A stretch of 64,000 nt of DNA from Pseudomonas orientalis (GTDB taxonomy: Bacteria > Pseudomonadota > Gammaproteobacteria > Pseudomonadales > Pseudomonadaceae): NCBI RefSeq assembly GCF_002934065.1, contig NZ_CP018049.1, positions 804,501-868,500 on the forward strand, read 5' to 3'. The notes beneath the pieces are model-generated. The model was not told the DNA's origin. It worked only from the letters and a program-made list of their open reading frames with translations, and searched no databases. A program made the position numbers and the translations under genes. This document shows, one piece after another, positions 45,351 to 54,358 of the stretch; position 1 is the first letter of the stretch, and the number at the start of each line of letters is the position of its first letter.

Positions 45351-45560
45351 GTGGGAGGGGCGGTGCGACGATTCGACTTGCCCCCGATGGCGGCCTCTGG
45401 GCCGACCAGGATGTTGGATCAGACCGAGTACATATCCGTTTCTGCGGTAACGGCTGCTAATGGTTCCGCTTTTACAGCGGCTCACTTTTGAAAAGCCGGA
45501 ATGCCGGCCCAGTCAAAAGTAAGCAAAACGCTCTTGCCCCACCACTCGGCACCTCGCCTG
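45351..45560. repeat. Composite dispersed repeat, copy A
   Basis: It begins with a REP arm of the enlarged type (GTGGGAGGGG plus CGGTGCGACGATTCGA) and runs through a module that includes GCCGACCAGGATGTTGGATC, CATATCCGTTTCTGCGGTAA and AAGCAAAACGCTCTTGCCCC. The same module recurs inverted at 53274-53453. With the neighbouring REPIN it fills most of the 436-bp gap between hemH and the TonB-receptor gene. It has no ORF of interest. Confidence 0.85.
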
Positions 45561-45655
45561 CGTTCGGCCAGCGTGGTTTAACGGGGCGCCTGAGATCAAA
45601 AGCAAAAGCGCGGCGACCTTAGAGCCGACCGGTATCATTTGCCGGTCCGCGATCC

Positions 45656-45750
45656 AAATGTGGGAGGGGGCTTGCCCCCGATGAGGGAGAGTCAGTAAGT
45701 ACATCAGTGACTGACACATCGCCATCGGGGGCAAGCCCCCTCCCACATTT
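45656..45750. repeat. REP pair (REPIN), GTGGGAGGGGGCTTGCCCC class
   Basis: Two inverted arms (AAATGTGGGAGGGGGCTTGC and complement) of about 27 bp flank a 41-bp spacer that carries GAGTCAG and GACTGACAC. Confidence 0.9.
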
Positions 45751-45763
45751 AGTCTCATGTCTG

Positions 45764-47860
45764 TCAGAGGTTAAGGCTCAGGCTGACGGTAAGGTTGCGC
45801 GGCTCGCCGGGGTTGACCCAGTAGCTGCTGTAGGACCGCTCGTAGTACTTCTCGTTGAACAGGTTGTTGAGGTTCAGCCCCACGGTGACATTCTCCGTCG
45901 CTTTGTAATGCGCCAGCAGATCGACGGTGTGGTAAGCGGGCAGTTCAAAACCTGTTCCCGCCTCACCGGAGCGATCACCGACATAGGTAAACGCCGCCCC
46001 CAGGTCCGAACCGCGCAATGCGCCGTCCTGGAATTGGTACACCCCCAACAGACTGCCGCTGCGTTTGGCGACGCCGAGGATACGGCTGCCGGCAGGAATG
46101 GTTTTATCGCCCTTGGTCACTTCGGCGTCGATGTAGGCCAACGCGCCGATCACGCGGATGGCGTCGGTGACCTGCCCGGTCAGTTGCAGGTCCAGGCCCT
46201 GGCTGCGCGCCTTGCCCATGGCGCGGTTGGTGTTGGTCGCCGGGTCCAGGGTCAGCACGTTTTCCTTTTCGATATGGAAGGCGGCGAGGGTGGCGCTGAG
46301 GCGGTCGTCAAACAGCTCGCTCTTGACCCCGACTTCATACCCCACACCTTCTTCGGGCTTGAAAGTCTTGCCACCGGCATCCAGGCCGCTGTTGGGCTTG
46401 AATGAGGTGGAGGCGTTGGCGAATACCCCAACCTGCGGTGTGAGTTGATAGAGCAGGCCGGCGCGCTGGGTGAGGGCGTCGTGGGTTTGCCGGCTTTTGG
46501 CGTGGTTGCGGGTGAAGTCGTCGGTGCTCTGGTCGAAATGCTCGAAGCGCGCGCCCACCATGCCGCGCAGGCGGTCGGTGAAGACGATCTGGTCCTGCAG
46601 GTTCAACGCATGGCTTTGGGTCTGCTCGAAGAAATCGGTACCGGAGCGCGTGCCATTGGGTTTTGGCTGGCCGTAGACCGGGTTGTAGAGATCAATGGGG
46701 TAGTTGCTGCCGCCAATGGCGGTCACCCGTTCCTTCTTGCGGTAGTCCTCGTATTCGGTGCCGACCAGCAGTTCATGCTGCCAGCTGCCAATATCGAACA
46801 GCCCGCGCAGTTCCAGTTGGGTGATGCTGTCGTGCCAACCGGTAGAGCGCTCGCGGTAGCGGCGGTTGACGGAGTGACCATCGGCGTTCAGTGCACGGCT
46901 TTCCGAGGCATCGCCCCACAGGCTGCCTTGTTTGTAATGACTGGCCAGGCGCAGCTTCCAGGCATCATTGAGGTGATGTTCCAGCGCGGCCTGGATGCGG
47001 TTGTTGTGGTTGCGGATATTGCCGTCGTCCGGCTCGCCGAGGAACGTGGAGTGGGACATGCCGGTGTTGGCGACAATGCCGCGGTCGAAGGTGGAGGCGT
47101 GGCGCACGAATTCGCTTTCCACCAGCAAAGTGGTATCCGGGTCCAGTTCCCAACTGAAGGACGGTGCGACGAACACTCGCTTGGCGTCCACGTGATCGCG
47201 GAAACTGTGGTTGTCTTCAACCGCCAGGTTCACACGCGACAGCACGCGGCCTTCGCTGTCGAGCGGCGTATTCACGTCCAGCGCGGTGCGGTAGCGATCC
47301 CAGTTGCCCGCGCTGGTTTGCAGCGTGGTGAAGGCCTCGGGCTGGGGTTTCTTGCTGACGATATTCACCGTGCCGCCTGGATCGCCACGCCCGTAGAGGC
47401 TGGCGGCCGGCCCCTTGAGCACTTCGATGCGTTCGATGTTCGCCGCGTCCGGCGTGCTCGGGTAGCCGCGATTGGCGCTGAAGCCGTCCTGGTAGAACTC
47501 GGAGGTGGTGAAGCCGCGCACGCTGTATTCGTAAAGGGTCAGGCCGCCGAAATTGTTCTGCTTGGAGACGCCGCCGGCAAATTCCAGGGCGCGTTCCACG
47601 CTGGTGCTGCCCAGATCCTTGAGCACCGTGGCGGGAATCACGCTGATCGATTGCGGGATATCGCGCAAAGCAGTGTCGGTCTTGGTGGCGCTCGCGGAGC
47701 GGGTCGCGCGGTAACCCTGCACCGGACCGGTCGCCGACTCATAGGCGTCGGTGGTGACGCTGATGGTGTCCAGTTCCAGGGTGTTTTCTTCGGCGTAGGC
47801 GGGGTCGAGCAGCAAACCCAGGGCCAGGCCGGCCAGGGGGGCAAACTTTCGAGACGGCAT
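45764..47860 (-). CDS. TonB-dependent siderophore-type outer-membrane receptor
   Basis: The 698-residue receptor imports a metal chelate. A signal peptide (APLAGLALGLLLDPAYA) precedes the TonB box region (LDTISVTTD), the plug domain (about 60-180; DIPQSISVIPATVLKDLG, RIEVLKGPAASLYGRGDPGG) and a 22-strand barrel ending in Leu-Asn-Leu. The layout is that of FoxA/FiuA/FpvA-class receptors. The ligand cannot be told from sequence. I chose the ATG at 47860; that at 47875 adds five residues. A Zur-like site lies upstream; no clear Fur box. No partner uptake gene is adjacent. Confidence 0.9.
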   Translation of the reverse strand: MPSRKFAPLAGLALGLLLDPAYAEENTLELDTISVTTDAYESATGPVQGYRATRSASATKTDTALRDIPQSISVIPATVLKDLGSTSVERALEFAGGVSKQNNFGGLTLYEYSVRGFTTSEFYQDGFSANRGYPSTPDAANIERIEVLKGPAASLYGRGDPGGTVNIVSKKPQPEAFTTLQTSAGNWDRYRTALDVNTPLDSEGRVLSRVNLAVEDNHSFRDHVDAKRVFVAPSFSWELDPDTTLLVESEFVRHASTFDRGIVANTGMSHSTFLGEPDDGNIRNHNNRIQAALEHHLNDAWKLRLASHYKQGSLWGDASESRALNADGHSVNRRYRERSTGWHDSITQLELRGLFDIGSWQHELLVGTEYEDYRKKERVTAIGGSNYPIDLYNPVYGQPKPNGTRSGTDFFEQTQSHALNLQDQIVFTDRLRGMVGARFEHFDQSTDDFTRNHAKSRQTHDALTQRAGLLYQLTPQVGVFANASTSFKPNSGLDAGGKTFKPEEGVGYEVGVKSELFDDRLSATLAAFHIEKENVLTLDPATNTNRAMGKARSQGLDLQLTGQVTDAIRVIGALAYIDAEVTKGDKTIPAGSRILGVAKRSGSLLGVYQFQDGALRGSDLGAAFTYVGDRSGEAGTGFELPAYHTVDLLAHYKATENVTVGLNLNNLFNEKYYERSYSSYWVNPGEPRNLTVSLSLNL

Positions 47861-47916
47861 GATAGAGCGTTCCAATGTCGGTATTGAAACAATATAACAT
47901 GTCTAATGAGATGAAT

Positions 47917-47931
47917 TGTTATGTAATATCA
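47917..47931. promoter_or_regulatory. Possible Zur-like operator upstream of the TonB receptor
   Basis: TGTTAT-GTA-ATATCA is an inverted-repeat with one mismatch to the TGTTAT-N3-ATAACA pattern of gamma-proteobacterial Zur sites. It sits 57 bp upstream of the receptor ATG (47860). No convincing GATAATGAT-type Fur box is seen. Tentative. Confidence 0.35.
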
Positions 47932-47936
47932 TCTTA

Positions 47937-47960
47937 CAGGTGCCCTCGAGCGGGCACCTG
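47937..47960 (-). terminator. Hairpin after algW
   Basis: Two perfect 9-bp arms (CAGGTGCCC and GGGCACCTG) with a 6-nt loop lie 12 bp beyond the algW stop. The T-run expected of a rho-independent terminator is weak, so it may be a partial terminator or processing site. Confidence 0.55.
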
Positions 47961-47971
47961 TGCGATGCCGC

Positions 47972-49132
47972 TTATTCCTCTTCTTTTACGGGCGCCGTGG
48001 CTGGCGGTGGGCGCAGGCCGATTTCCGCCGACAGCTTGATTTCCTTGCCGTTGCGCATCACCTGGATCGCCACCTTGTCGGTCGGCTTGATCCGCGCCAC
48101 CTGGTTCATCGACTTGCGGCCATCACCGGCGGGTGCGCCGTCGATGCTGAGGATCACATCGCCCAGTTGCAGGCCGGCTTTCTGCGCCGGGCCGTCGCGG
48201 AAGATCCCCGCGACCACGATGCCCGGGCGCCCGGTCAGGCCGAACGACTCGGCCAGTTCCTTGGTCAAGGGCTGGACTTCAATGCCCAGCCAGCCGCGAA
48301 TCACCTGGCCGTGTTCAATGATCGACTTCATCACCTCCATCGCCAGTTTCACCGGGATCGCAAAACCGATGCCCTGGGAGCCGCCGGACTTGGAGAAAAT
48401 CGCGGTGTTGATGCCTGTCAGGTTGCCATTGGCATCCACCAGCGCGCCGCCGGAGTTGCCGGGGTTGATCGCCGCGTCGGTCTGGATGAAGTCTTCGTAG
48501 CTGTTAAGGCCCAGTTGGTTACGCCCGGTGGCGCTGATGATACCCATGGTCACCGTCTGGCCGACGCCGAACGGGTTGCCGATGGCCAGCGCCACGTCAC
48601 CCACGCGCAGGCCGTCGGAGCGGCCGAGGGTGATCGACGGCAAATCCTTCAGGTCGATCTTCAGTACCGCAAGATCGGTTTCCGGATCGCTGCCCACGAC
48701 GCGGGCCAGGGTTTCGCGGCCGTCACGCAGGGCCACCACGATCTGGTCGGCGCCGGTGGTCACGTGATTGTTGGTGAGGATGTAGCCTTCCGGGCTCATG
48801 ATCACCCCGGAACCGAGGCTGGACTCCATGCGGCGCTGCTTGGGCCCGTTATCACCGAAATAGCGGCGGAACTGCGGGTCTTCGAACAGGGGATGCGCCG
48901 GCTTGTTGATGACCTTGGTGGTGTACAGGTTGACCACGGCGGGGGCGGCGATGACCACGGCGTCGGCATAGGTCACCGGGCCTTGCACCACGGTGCTGGT
49001 TTGCGGGGCCTGTTGCAGGTTCACATCCAGACTGGGCAGGCCAACCCACTGGGGATAACGCTGAATAATCAGCATCGCGATCAGCACGCCAGCCAGCAAT
49101 GGCCATCCAAAAAAACGCAGTGCCTTGAGCAT
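47972..49132 (-). CDS. algW: AlgW/DegS-like periplasmic serine protease
   Basis: The 386-residue HtrA-family protease starts with a single membrane anchor (residues 7-25, FFGWPLLAGVLIAMLIIQR) and keeps the periplasmic trypsin-like domain with the triad His in TNNHV, Asp in DPETDLAVL and Ser in NPGNSGGAL, plus one PDZ domain (about 280-375). AlgW cleaves the anti-sigma factor MucA in Pseudomonas and so starts the envelope-stress/alginate response. The ATG at 49132 is preferred to the preceding TTG. It is divergent from the Nif3-family gene. Confidence 0.95.
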   Translation of the reverse strand: MLKALRFFGWPLLAGVLIAMLIIQRYPQWVGLPSLDVNLQQAPQTSTVVQGPVTYADAVVIAAPAVVNLYTTKVINKPAHPLFEDPQFRRYFGDNGPKQRRMESSLGSGVIMSPEGYILTNNHVTTGADQIVVALRDGRETLARVVGSDPETDLAVLKIDLKDLPSITLGRSDGLRVGDVALAIGNPFGVGQTVTMGIISATGRNQLGLNSYEDFIQTDAAINPGNSGGALVDANGNLTGINTAIFSKSGGSQGIGFAIPVKLAMEVMKSIIEHGQVIRGWLGIEVQPLTKELAESFGLTGRPGIVVAGIFRDGPAQKAGLQLGDVILSIDGAPAGDGRKSMNQVARIKPTDKVAIQVMRNGKEIKLSAEIGLRPPPATAPVKEEE

Positions 49133-49233
49133 CAAGTAAGTCCTGACAGGTTGCAGGGGGCGCGGGAGCGCCCATAATGTCGCGCATTATACGAGGCTGT
49201 GACGCCTGCGAACCGGATATTTAGGAGTCTTTT

Positions 49234-49992
49234 ATGGCCGTCCCCCTTACCACCCTCGTCGAGGAAGCGGACCGCTACCTTGGCAGTGCAAAAATTGCCG
49301 ATTATTGCCCCAACGGCCTGCAAGTCGAGGGACGCCCGCAGGTGATGCGTATCGTCAGCGGCGTCACCGCCAGCCAGGCCCTGCTGGACGCCGCCGTCGA
49401 AGCCCAGGCCGACCTGATCCTGGTGCACCACGGGTATTTCTGGAAGGGTGAAAACCCCTGCATCACCGGCATGAAGCAGCGTCGCCTGAAAACCTTGCTC
49501 AAGCACGACATCAGCCTGCTGGCCTACCACCTGCCCCTGGATCTGCACCCCGATGTCGGCAATAACGTGCAGCTTGCCAGGCAACTGGACATCACCGTCG
49601 AAGGCCCGCTGGACCCCGGCAACCCCAAAGTGGTTGGCCTGGTCGGCTCGCTCGCCGAGCCGCTGTCACCGCGCGACTTCGCCCGTCGCGTGCAGGACGT
49701 GATGGGCCGTGAGCCGCTGCTGATCGAAGGCAGCGAAATGATCCGCCGCGTCGGTTGGTGCACCGGGGGCGGCCAGGGCTATATCGACAATGCAATTGTC
49801 GCGGGCGTCGACCTGTTCATCAGCGGCGAAGCCTCCGAGCAGACCTACCACAGCGCCCGTGAAAACGACATCAGCTTCATCGCCGCCGGCCATCACGCCA
49901 CCGAGCGTTATGGCGTGCAGGCACTGGGCGATTACCTGGCGCGACGCTTTGCCCTGGAACACCTGTTCATCGATTGCCCGAACCCGATCTGA
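49234..49992 (+). CDS. Nif3/YbgI-family protein
   Basis: The 252-residue protein belongs to the Nif3/YbgI (GTP cyclohydrolase I type 2-like) family of dinuclear-metal proteins. VTASQALLDAAVEAQADLILVHHG and the C-terminal FISGEASEQTYHSARENDI, with AAGHHATERYGV, carry the metal His and Glu residues. A ribosome-binding site TTTAGGAG precedes the ATG. Function not established, although the family is widely conserved. Confidence 0.93.
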   Translation: MAVPLTTLVEEADRYLGSAKIADYCPNGLQVEGRPQVMRIVSGVTASQALLDAAVEAQADLILVHHGYFWKGENPCITGMKQRRLKTLLKHDISLLAYHLPLDLHPDVGNNVQLARQLDITVEGPLDPGNPKVVGLVGSLAEPLSPRDFARRVQDVMGREPLLIEGSEMIRRVGWCTGGGQGYIDNAIVAGVDLFISGEASEQTYHSARENDISFIAAGHHATERYGVQALGDYLARRFALEHLFIDCPNPI

Positions 49993-50009
49993 GCCATACA
50001 GCGGGACTC

Positions 50010-50102
50010 AATGTGGGAGGGGGGCTTGCCCCCGATTGCGGTGTGTCAGTCAGTACCTATTTCACTGATCCACCGCTATCGGGGGCAAGCCCCCTCCCAC
50101 AC
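50010..50102. repeat. REP pair (REPIN), GTGGGAGGGGGCTTGCCCC class
   Basis: Two inverted arms of about 26 bp, the left with one extra G, flank a 40-bp spacer (GTGTGTCAGTCAG, then ACTGATCCACCG). It lies between the Nif3-family gene and cysD. Confidence 0.9.
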
Positions 50103-50251
50103 TTGCCCGCATTCCAGGCCAAACTCAGGGGTATATTCATATACCGTTTCGATCTAGTTGGCGCCCTGAATAGAAGCAGGTGCTGTGCTAGCATGCCCCG
50201 CTCGAACACGGCCCGCTGGCCGTCCACAAGATCGTTTTTCCGTGAGTAGCC

Positions 50252-51169
50252 ATGGTCGACAAACTGACGCATCTGAAACAGCTGGAGGCGGAAAGCATCC
50301 ACATCATCCGCGAGGTCGCCGCCGAGTTCGACAACCCGGTGATGCTCTACTCGATCGGTAAAGACTCCGCCGTGATGCTGCACCTGGCACGCAAGGCCTT
50401 CTTCCCGGGCAAGTTGCCGTTTCCGGTGATGCACGTCGACACCCGCTGGAAATTCCAGGAAATGTACAAGTTCCGCGACAAAATGGTCGAGGAACTGGGC
50501 CTGGACCTGATCACCCACATCAACCCGGACGGTGTGGCGCAGAACATCAACCCCTTCACCCACGGCAGCGCCAAGCACACCGACATCATGAAGACCGAGG
50601 GCCTCAAGCAGGCCCTGGACAAGCATGGTTTCGACGCTGCCTTTGGCGGCGCGCGTCGCGATGAAGAGAAATCCCGTGCCAAGGAGCGCGTGTACTCATT
50701 CCGCGACAGCAAGCACCGCTGGGACCCGAAAAACCAGCGCCCGGAGCTGTGGAACGTCTACAACGGCAACGTCAACAAGGGCGAGTCGATCCGTGTGTTC
50801 CCGCTGTCCAACTGGACCGAGCTGGACATCTGGCAGTACATCTATCTGGAAGGCATCCCGATCGTGCCGCTGTATTTCGCCGCCGAGCGCGATGTGATCG
50901 AGAAGAACGGCACGTTGATCATGATCGACGACGACCGCATCCTCGAGCACCTGTCCGACGAAGACAAAGCCCGCATCGTCAAAAAGAAAGTCCGTTTCCG
51001 TACCCTTGGCTGCTACCCGTTGACGGGCGCGGTGGAGTCCGAAGCCGAAACGCTGACGGACATCATTCAGGAAATGCTCCTGACGCGAACTTCCGAGCGC
51101 CAGGGCCGTGTCATCGACCACGATGGTGCAGGCTCGATGGAAGACAAAAAACGTCAGGGTTATTTCTAA
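50252..51169 (+). CDS. cysD: Sulfate adenylyltransferase subunit 2
   Basis: The 305-residue small subunit forms adenosine 5'-phosphosulfate from ATP and sulfate. The PP-loop motif [13 protein letters not shown] (about residue 31) and the family blocks [16 protein letters not shown] and [18 protein letters not shown] are intact. cysNC follows after 9 bp, so sulfate activation is encoded as one unit. Confidence 0.97.
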   Translation: MVDKLTHLKQLEAESIHIIREVAAEFDNPVMLYSIGKDSAVMLHLARKAFFPGKLPFPVMHVDTRWKFQEMYKFRDKMVEELGLDLITHINPDGVAQNINPFTHGSAKHTDIMKTEGLKQALDKHGFDAAFGGARRDEEKSRAKERVYSFRDSKHRWDPKNQRPELWNVYNGNVNKGESIRVFPLSNWTELDIWQYIYLEGIPIVPLYFAAERDVIEKNGTLIMIDDDRILEHLSDEDKARIVKKKVRFRTLGCYPLTGAVESEAETLTDIIQEMLLTRTSERQGRVIDHDGAGSMEDKKRQGYF

Positions 51170-51178
51170 GGGGTTGTC

Positions 51179-53077
51179 ATGTCGCACGTATCTGATTTGA
51201 TCAGCGAGGACATCCTCGCCTACCTGGGCCAGCACGAGCGCAAGGAAATGTTGCGCTTCCTGACCTGCGGCAACGTCGACGACGGCAAGAGCACCCTGAT
51301 CGGGCGCCTGCTGCACGACTCCAAGATGATCTACGAAGATCACCTGGAAGCCATCACCCGCGATTCGAAAAAATCCGGCACCACTGGCGATGACATCGAC
51401 CTGGCCTTGCTGGTCGACGGCCTGCAGGCCGAGCGTGAACAGGGCATCACCATCGATGTGGCCTACCGCTACTTTTCCACCGCCAAGCGCAAATTCATCA
51501 TCGCCGACACCCCCGGCCATGAGCAGTACACCCGCAACATGGCCACCGGTGCCTCCACCTGTGACCTGGCGATCATCCTGATCGACGCCCGCTACGGCGT
51601 GCAGACCCAGACCCGTCGCCACAGCTTCATCGCCTCGCTGCTGGGTATCAAGCACATCGTGGTCGCCATCAACAAGATGGACATCAACGGCTTTGACCAA
51701 AGCGTGTTCGAGTCGATCAAGGCCGATTACCTGAAGTTTGCCGAGGGCATCGCCTTCAAGCCGAGCACCTTGGCCTTTGTGCCGATGTCGGCGCTCAAGG
51801 GCGACAACGTAGTGAACAAGAGCGAGCGTTCGCCTTGGTACACCGGCCAGTCGCTGATGGAGATTCTCGAAACCGTCGAGATCGCCAACGACCGCAACTA
51901 CACCGACCTGCGTTTCCCGGTGCAGTACGTCAACCGCCCGAACCTGAACTTCCGTGGTTTCGCCGGCACCCTGGCCAGCGGCGTCGTGCACAAGGGCGAC
52001 GAAGTCGTGGTGCTGCCGTCGGGCAAGAGCAGCCGCGTCAAATCCATCGTCACCTTCGAGGGCGAGTTGGAACACGCAGGTCCCGGTCAAGCGGTGACGC
52101 TGACCATGGAAGACGAGATCGATATCTCCCGTGGCGACCTGCTGGTACACGCCGACAACGTGCCACAGGTGACCGACGCCTTCGATGCCATGCTGGTGTG
52201 GATGGCCGAGGAACCGATGCTGCCGGGCAAGAAATACGACATCAAGCGCGCCACCAGCTACGTGCCGGGTTCCATCACCAGCATCGTGCACCGTGTGGAC
52301 GTGAACACCCTGGCCGAAGGCCCGGCCAGTTCCCTGCAGTTGAACGAGATTGGCCGGGTCAAGGTCAGCCTTGACGCCGCCATCGCCCTGGACGGTTACG
52401 ACAGCAACCGCACCACCGGCGCCTTTATCGTCATCGACCGTTTGACCAATGGCACCGTCGCGGCGGGCATGATCATCGCCCCGCCCGTGACCCATGGCAG
52501 CGCGGCGCAGCACGGCAAGTTGGCCCACGTGGCCACCGAAGAGCGTGCCCTGCGCTTCGGCCAGCAGCCGGCCACAGTGTTGTTCAGCGGCCTGTCCGGC
52601 GCCGGCAAGAGCACCTTGGCCTACGCGGTTGAGCGCAAGCTGTTCGACATGGGCCGTGCGGTGTTCGTACTGGACGGCCAGAACCTGCGTCACGACCTGA
52701 ACAAGGGGCTGCCGCAGGACCGCGCCGGGCGTACCGAAAACTGGCGGCGTGCCGCTCACGTGGCGCGCCAGTTCAACGAAGCCGGCCTGCTGACCCTGGC
52801 CGCGTTCGTCGCCCCGGATGCCGAAGGCCGTGAACAGGCCAAGGCGCTGATTGGCAGCGATCGCCTGCTGACGGTGTACGTGCAAGCGTCGCCATTGGTG
52901 TGCGCCGAGCGTGATCCGCAAGGGCTGTACGCTGCCGGTGGGGATAACATCCCGGGTGAGTCGTTCCCGTACGACGTACCATTGAATGCCGACCTGGTGA
53001 TCGACACCCAGGTCCTGTCGCTGGAAGACAGCGTCAAGCAAGTGCTGGAACTGTTGCGCCAGCGCGGCGCGATCTAA
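51179..53077 (+). CDS. cysNC: Bifunctional sulfate adenylyltransferase subunit 1/APS kinase (CysNC)
   Basis: This 632-residue fusion has an N-terminal EF-Tu-like GTPase (Cys[10 protein letters not shown] at residues 31-39, [13 protein letters not shown]) that drives APS synthesis by CysD. The C-terminal APS kinase (CysC) has P-loop GLSGAGKST at about residue 471. Such fusions are common in pseudomonads and channel APS to PAPS. The link between the domains is around residues 440-460. A REP element follows. Confidence 0.97.
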   Translation: MSHVSDLISEDILAYLGQHERKEMLRFLTCGNVDDGKSTLIGRLLHDSKMIYEDHLEAITRDSKKSGTTGDDIDLALLVDGLQAEREQGITIDVAYRYFSTAKRKFIIADTPGHEQYTRNMATGASTCDLAIILIDARYGVQTQTRRHSFIASLLGIKHIVVAINKMDINGFDQSVFESIKADYLKFAEGIAFKPSTLAFVPMSALKGDNVVNKSERSPWYTGQSLMEILETVEIANDRNYTDLRFPVQYVNRPNLNFRGFAGTLASGVVHKGDEVVVLPSGKSSRVKSIVTFEGELEHAGPGQAVTLTMEDEIDISRGDLLVHADNVPQVTDAFDAMLVWMAEEPMLPGKKYDIKRATSYVPGSITSIVHRVDVNTLAEGPASSLQLNEIGRVKVSLDAAIALDGYDSNRTTGAFIVIDRLTNGTVAAGMIIAPPVTHGSAAQHGKLAHVATEERALRFGQQPATVLFSGLSGAGKSTLAYAVERKLFDMGRAVFVLDGQNLRHDLNKGLPQDRAGRTENWRRAAHVARQFNEAGLLTLAAFVAPDAEGREQAKALIGSDRLLTVYVQASPLVCAERDPQGLYAAGGDNIPGESFPYDVPLNADLVIDTQVLSLEDSVKQVLELLRQRGAI

Positions 53078-53090
53078 ACCAGTACTCGGT

Positions 53091-53170
53091 CAAATGTGGG
53101 AGGGGGCTTGCCCCCGATGGCGGTGTGTCAGTCAAAAGATGCAGTGACTGACACTCTGCTATCGGGCATA
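53091..53170. repeat. Truncated REP pair, GTGGGAGGGGGCTTGCCCC class
   Basis: A complete left arm (53093-53119) and spacer with GTGTGTCAGTC are present, but the right arm breaks off at CTATCGGG (53159-53166), where CATAGGTATC follows instead of GGCAAGCCCC. The break suggests later insertion or recombination with the composite repeat on its right. Confidence 0.75.
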
Positions 53171-53273
53171 GGTATCTACACAACTCAGCAGCGCCCAACC
53201 GTAACCACGATGCGAAGCGAGCCGCTCTTGATCTTGATCTGCTTTTGATCTTGATCTCGGGCACACCGAGCCT
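53171..53273. other. Junction segment between two repeats
   Basis: It holds a short direct repeat of ATCTTGATCT/TTGATC units (53228-53258) and no gene. Together with the flanking repeats it forms a 381-bp non-coding gap between cysNC and the acyltransferase gene. Confidence 0.5.
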
Positions 53274-53453
53274 AGGCGAGGTGCCGAGTGGTGGGGCAAG
53301 AGCGTTTTGCTTACTTTTGCGCTTTTCAAAAGTGAGCCGCCGTCAGGGCGGAACCCTAAGTGGCCGTTACCGCAGAAACGGATATGTACTCAGTCTGATC
53401 CAACATCCTGGTCGGCTCAGAGGCCGCCATCGGGGGCAAGCCCCCTCCCACAT
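53274..53453. repeat. Composite dispersed repeat, copy B (inverted to copy A)
   Basis: The minus strand follows copy A at 45374-45560: the REP arm, GAGCCGACCAGGATGTTGG, CATATCCGTTTCTGCGGTAA and AAGCAAAACGCTCTTGCCCC occur in the same order with only local differences. The REP arm here is the standard short form. Confidence 0.85.
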
Positions 53454-53458
53454 GTTGA

Positions 53459-54358
53459 TTATCTTCTGTCCGGGAAATCGGTGTGAAGCTTGTCCAGCAA
53501 GGCATCCTTGTCTTCCCATAGCTGGTTGATCCAGCCCTGGAACGCCAACCGATACTCTCCATCCTGCTCATAATTCTTGCCAATAAACTCGGCCGGAATC
53601 CGTACTTCTTCGAACTGCACCACCACGTCCTTCACATTCCCGCACAGCAAATCCCAATACCCCGGACGCCCGGCCGGATAGTGGATAGTCACATTCACCA
53701 GTGACTTCAATTGCTCACCCATGGCATCCAGCACAAACGCGATTCCGCCGGCCTTGGGCTTGAGCAGATAGCGAAACGGCGACTTCTGTTGCGCGTGCTT
53801 GCCCGGGGTAAACCGCGTGCCCTCGGCGAAGTTGAAGATGCCCACCGGGTTGTCGCGAAACTTCGCACAGGTCTTGCGCGTGGTTTCCAGGTCCTTGCCT
53901 TTCTTTTCCGGGTGTTTTTCCAGGTAAGCCTTGCTGTAGCGTTTCATGAACGGAAAGCCCAGGGCCCACCATGCCAGGCCAATCACCGGGACCCAGATCA
54001 GTTCCTGCTTGAGGAAGAACTTCAGCGGGCGAATCTGCCGATTGAGCACGTATTGCAGCACCATGATGTCGACCCAGCTCTGGTGGTTGCTGGTGACCAG
54101 ATACGAATGCTGGTAATCCAGGCCTTCGAGGCCGCTCAGGTGCCAGCGCGTGCGCCGCACCAGGTTCATCCAGCCCTTGTTGTTCGTGACCCAGGCTTCG
54201 TGGGTGTGATTCATCAACCATTCGCTGAAGCGTTTGGCGAAGGGCAGTGCCTTGAACAGTGCGACGATAAACAGGAACGAGCACAGCAGGATCGTGTTCA
54301 GCGCCAGCAGCAGGGACGCGATCACCCCACGTACGGCGGCAGGTAGAAAATCCAGCAT
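53459..54358 (-). CDS. Acyltransferase of the PlsC/YihG type
   Basis: The 299-residue inner-membrane protein has an N-terminal hydrophobic anchor (VIASLLLALNTILLCSFLFIVALF, residues 10-36) and the lysophospholipid acyltransferase motifs NHQSWVD (catalytic His and Asp, about residues 92-98) and EGTRFTPGK (about 178). It should acylate a lysophospholipid, as YihG does in E. coli. It lies 3 bp from the pta stop, the two being probably cotranscribed. Confidence 0.9.
   Translation of the reverse strand: MLDFLPAAVRGVIASLLLALNTILLCSFLFIVALFKALPFAKRFSEWLMNHTHEAWVTNNKGWMNLVRRTRWHLSGLEGLDYQHSYLVTSNHQSWVDIMVLQYVLNRQIRPLKFFLKQELIWVPVIGLAWWALGFPFMKRYSKAYLEKHPEKKGKDLETTRKTCAKFRDNPVGIFNFAEGTRFTPGKHAQQKSPFRYLLKPKAGGIAFVLDAMGEQLKSLVNVTIHYPAGRPGYWDLLCGNVKDVVVQFEEVRIPAEFIGKNYEQDGEYRLAFQGWINQLWEDKDALLDKLHTDFPDRR

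Noticed and set aside
46445..47887. 480-codon open frame opposite the TonB receptor gene
   Set aside because: The receptor has signal peptide, plug and C-terminal barrel signature on the minus strand; the other frame has none.
47876..47971. Fur box upstream of the TonB receptor
   Set aside because: No window fits GATAATGATAATCATTATC with acceptable mismatch; only a weak AT-rich resemblance.
50696..53041. 781-codon open frame on the minus strand opposite cysD/cysNC
   Set aside because: cysD and cysNC are unmistakable on the plus strand; the antisense frame spans both and has no family character.
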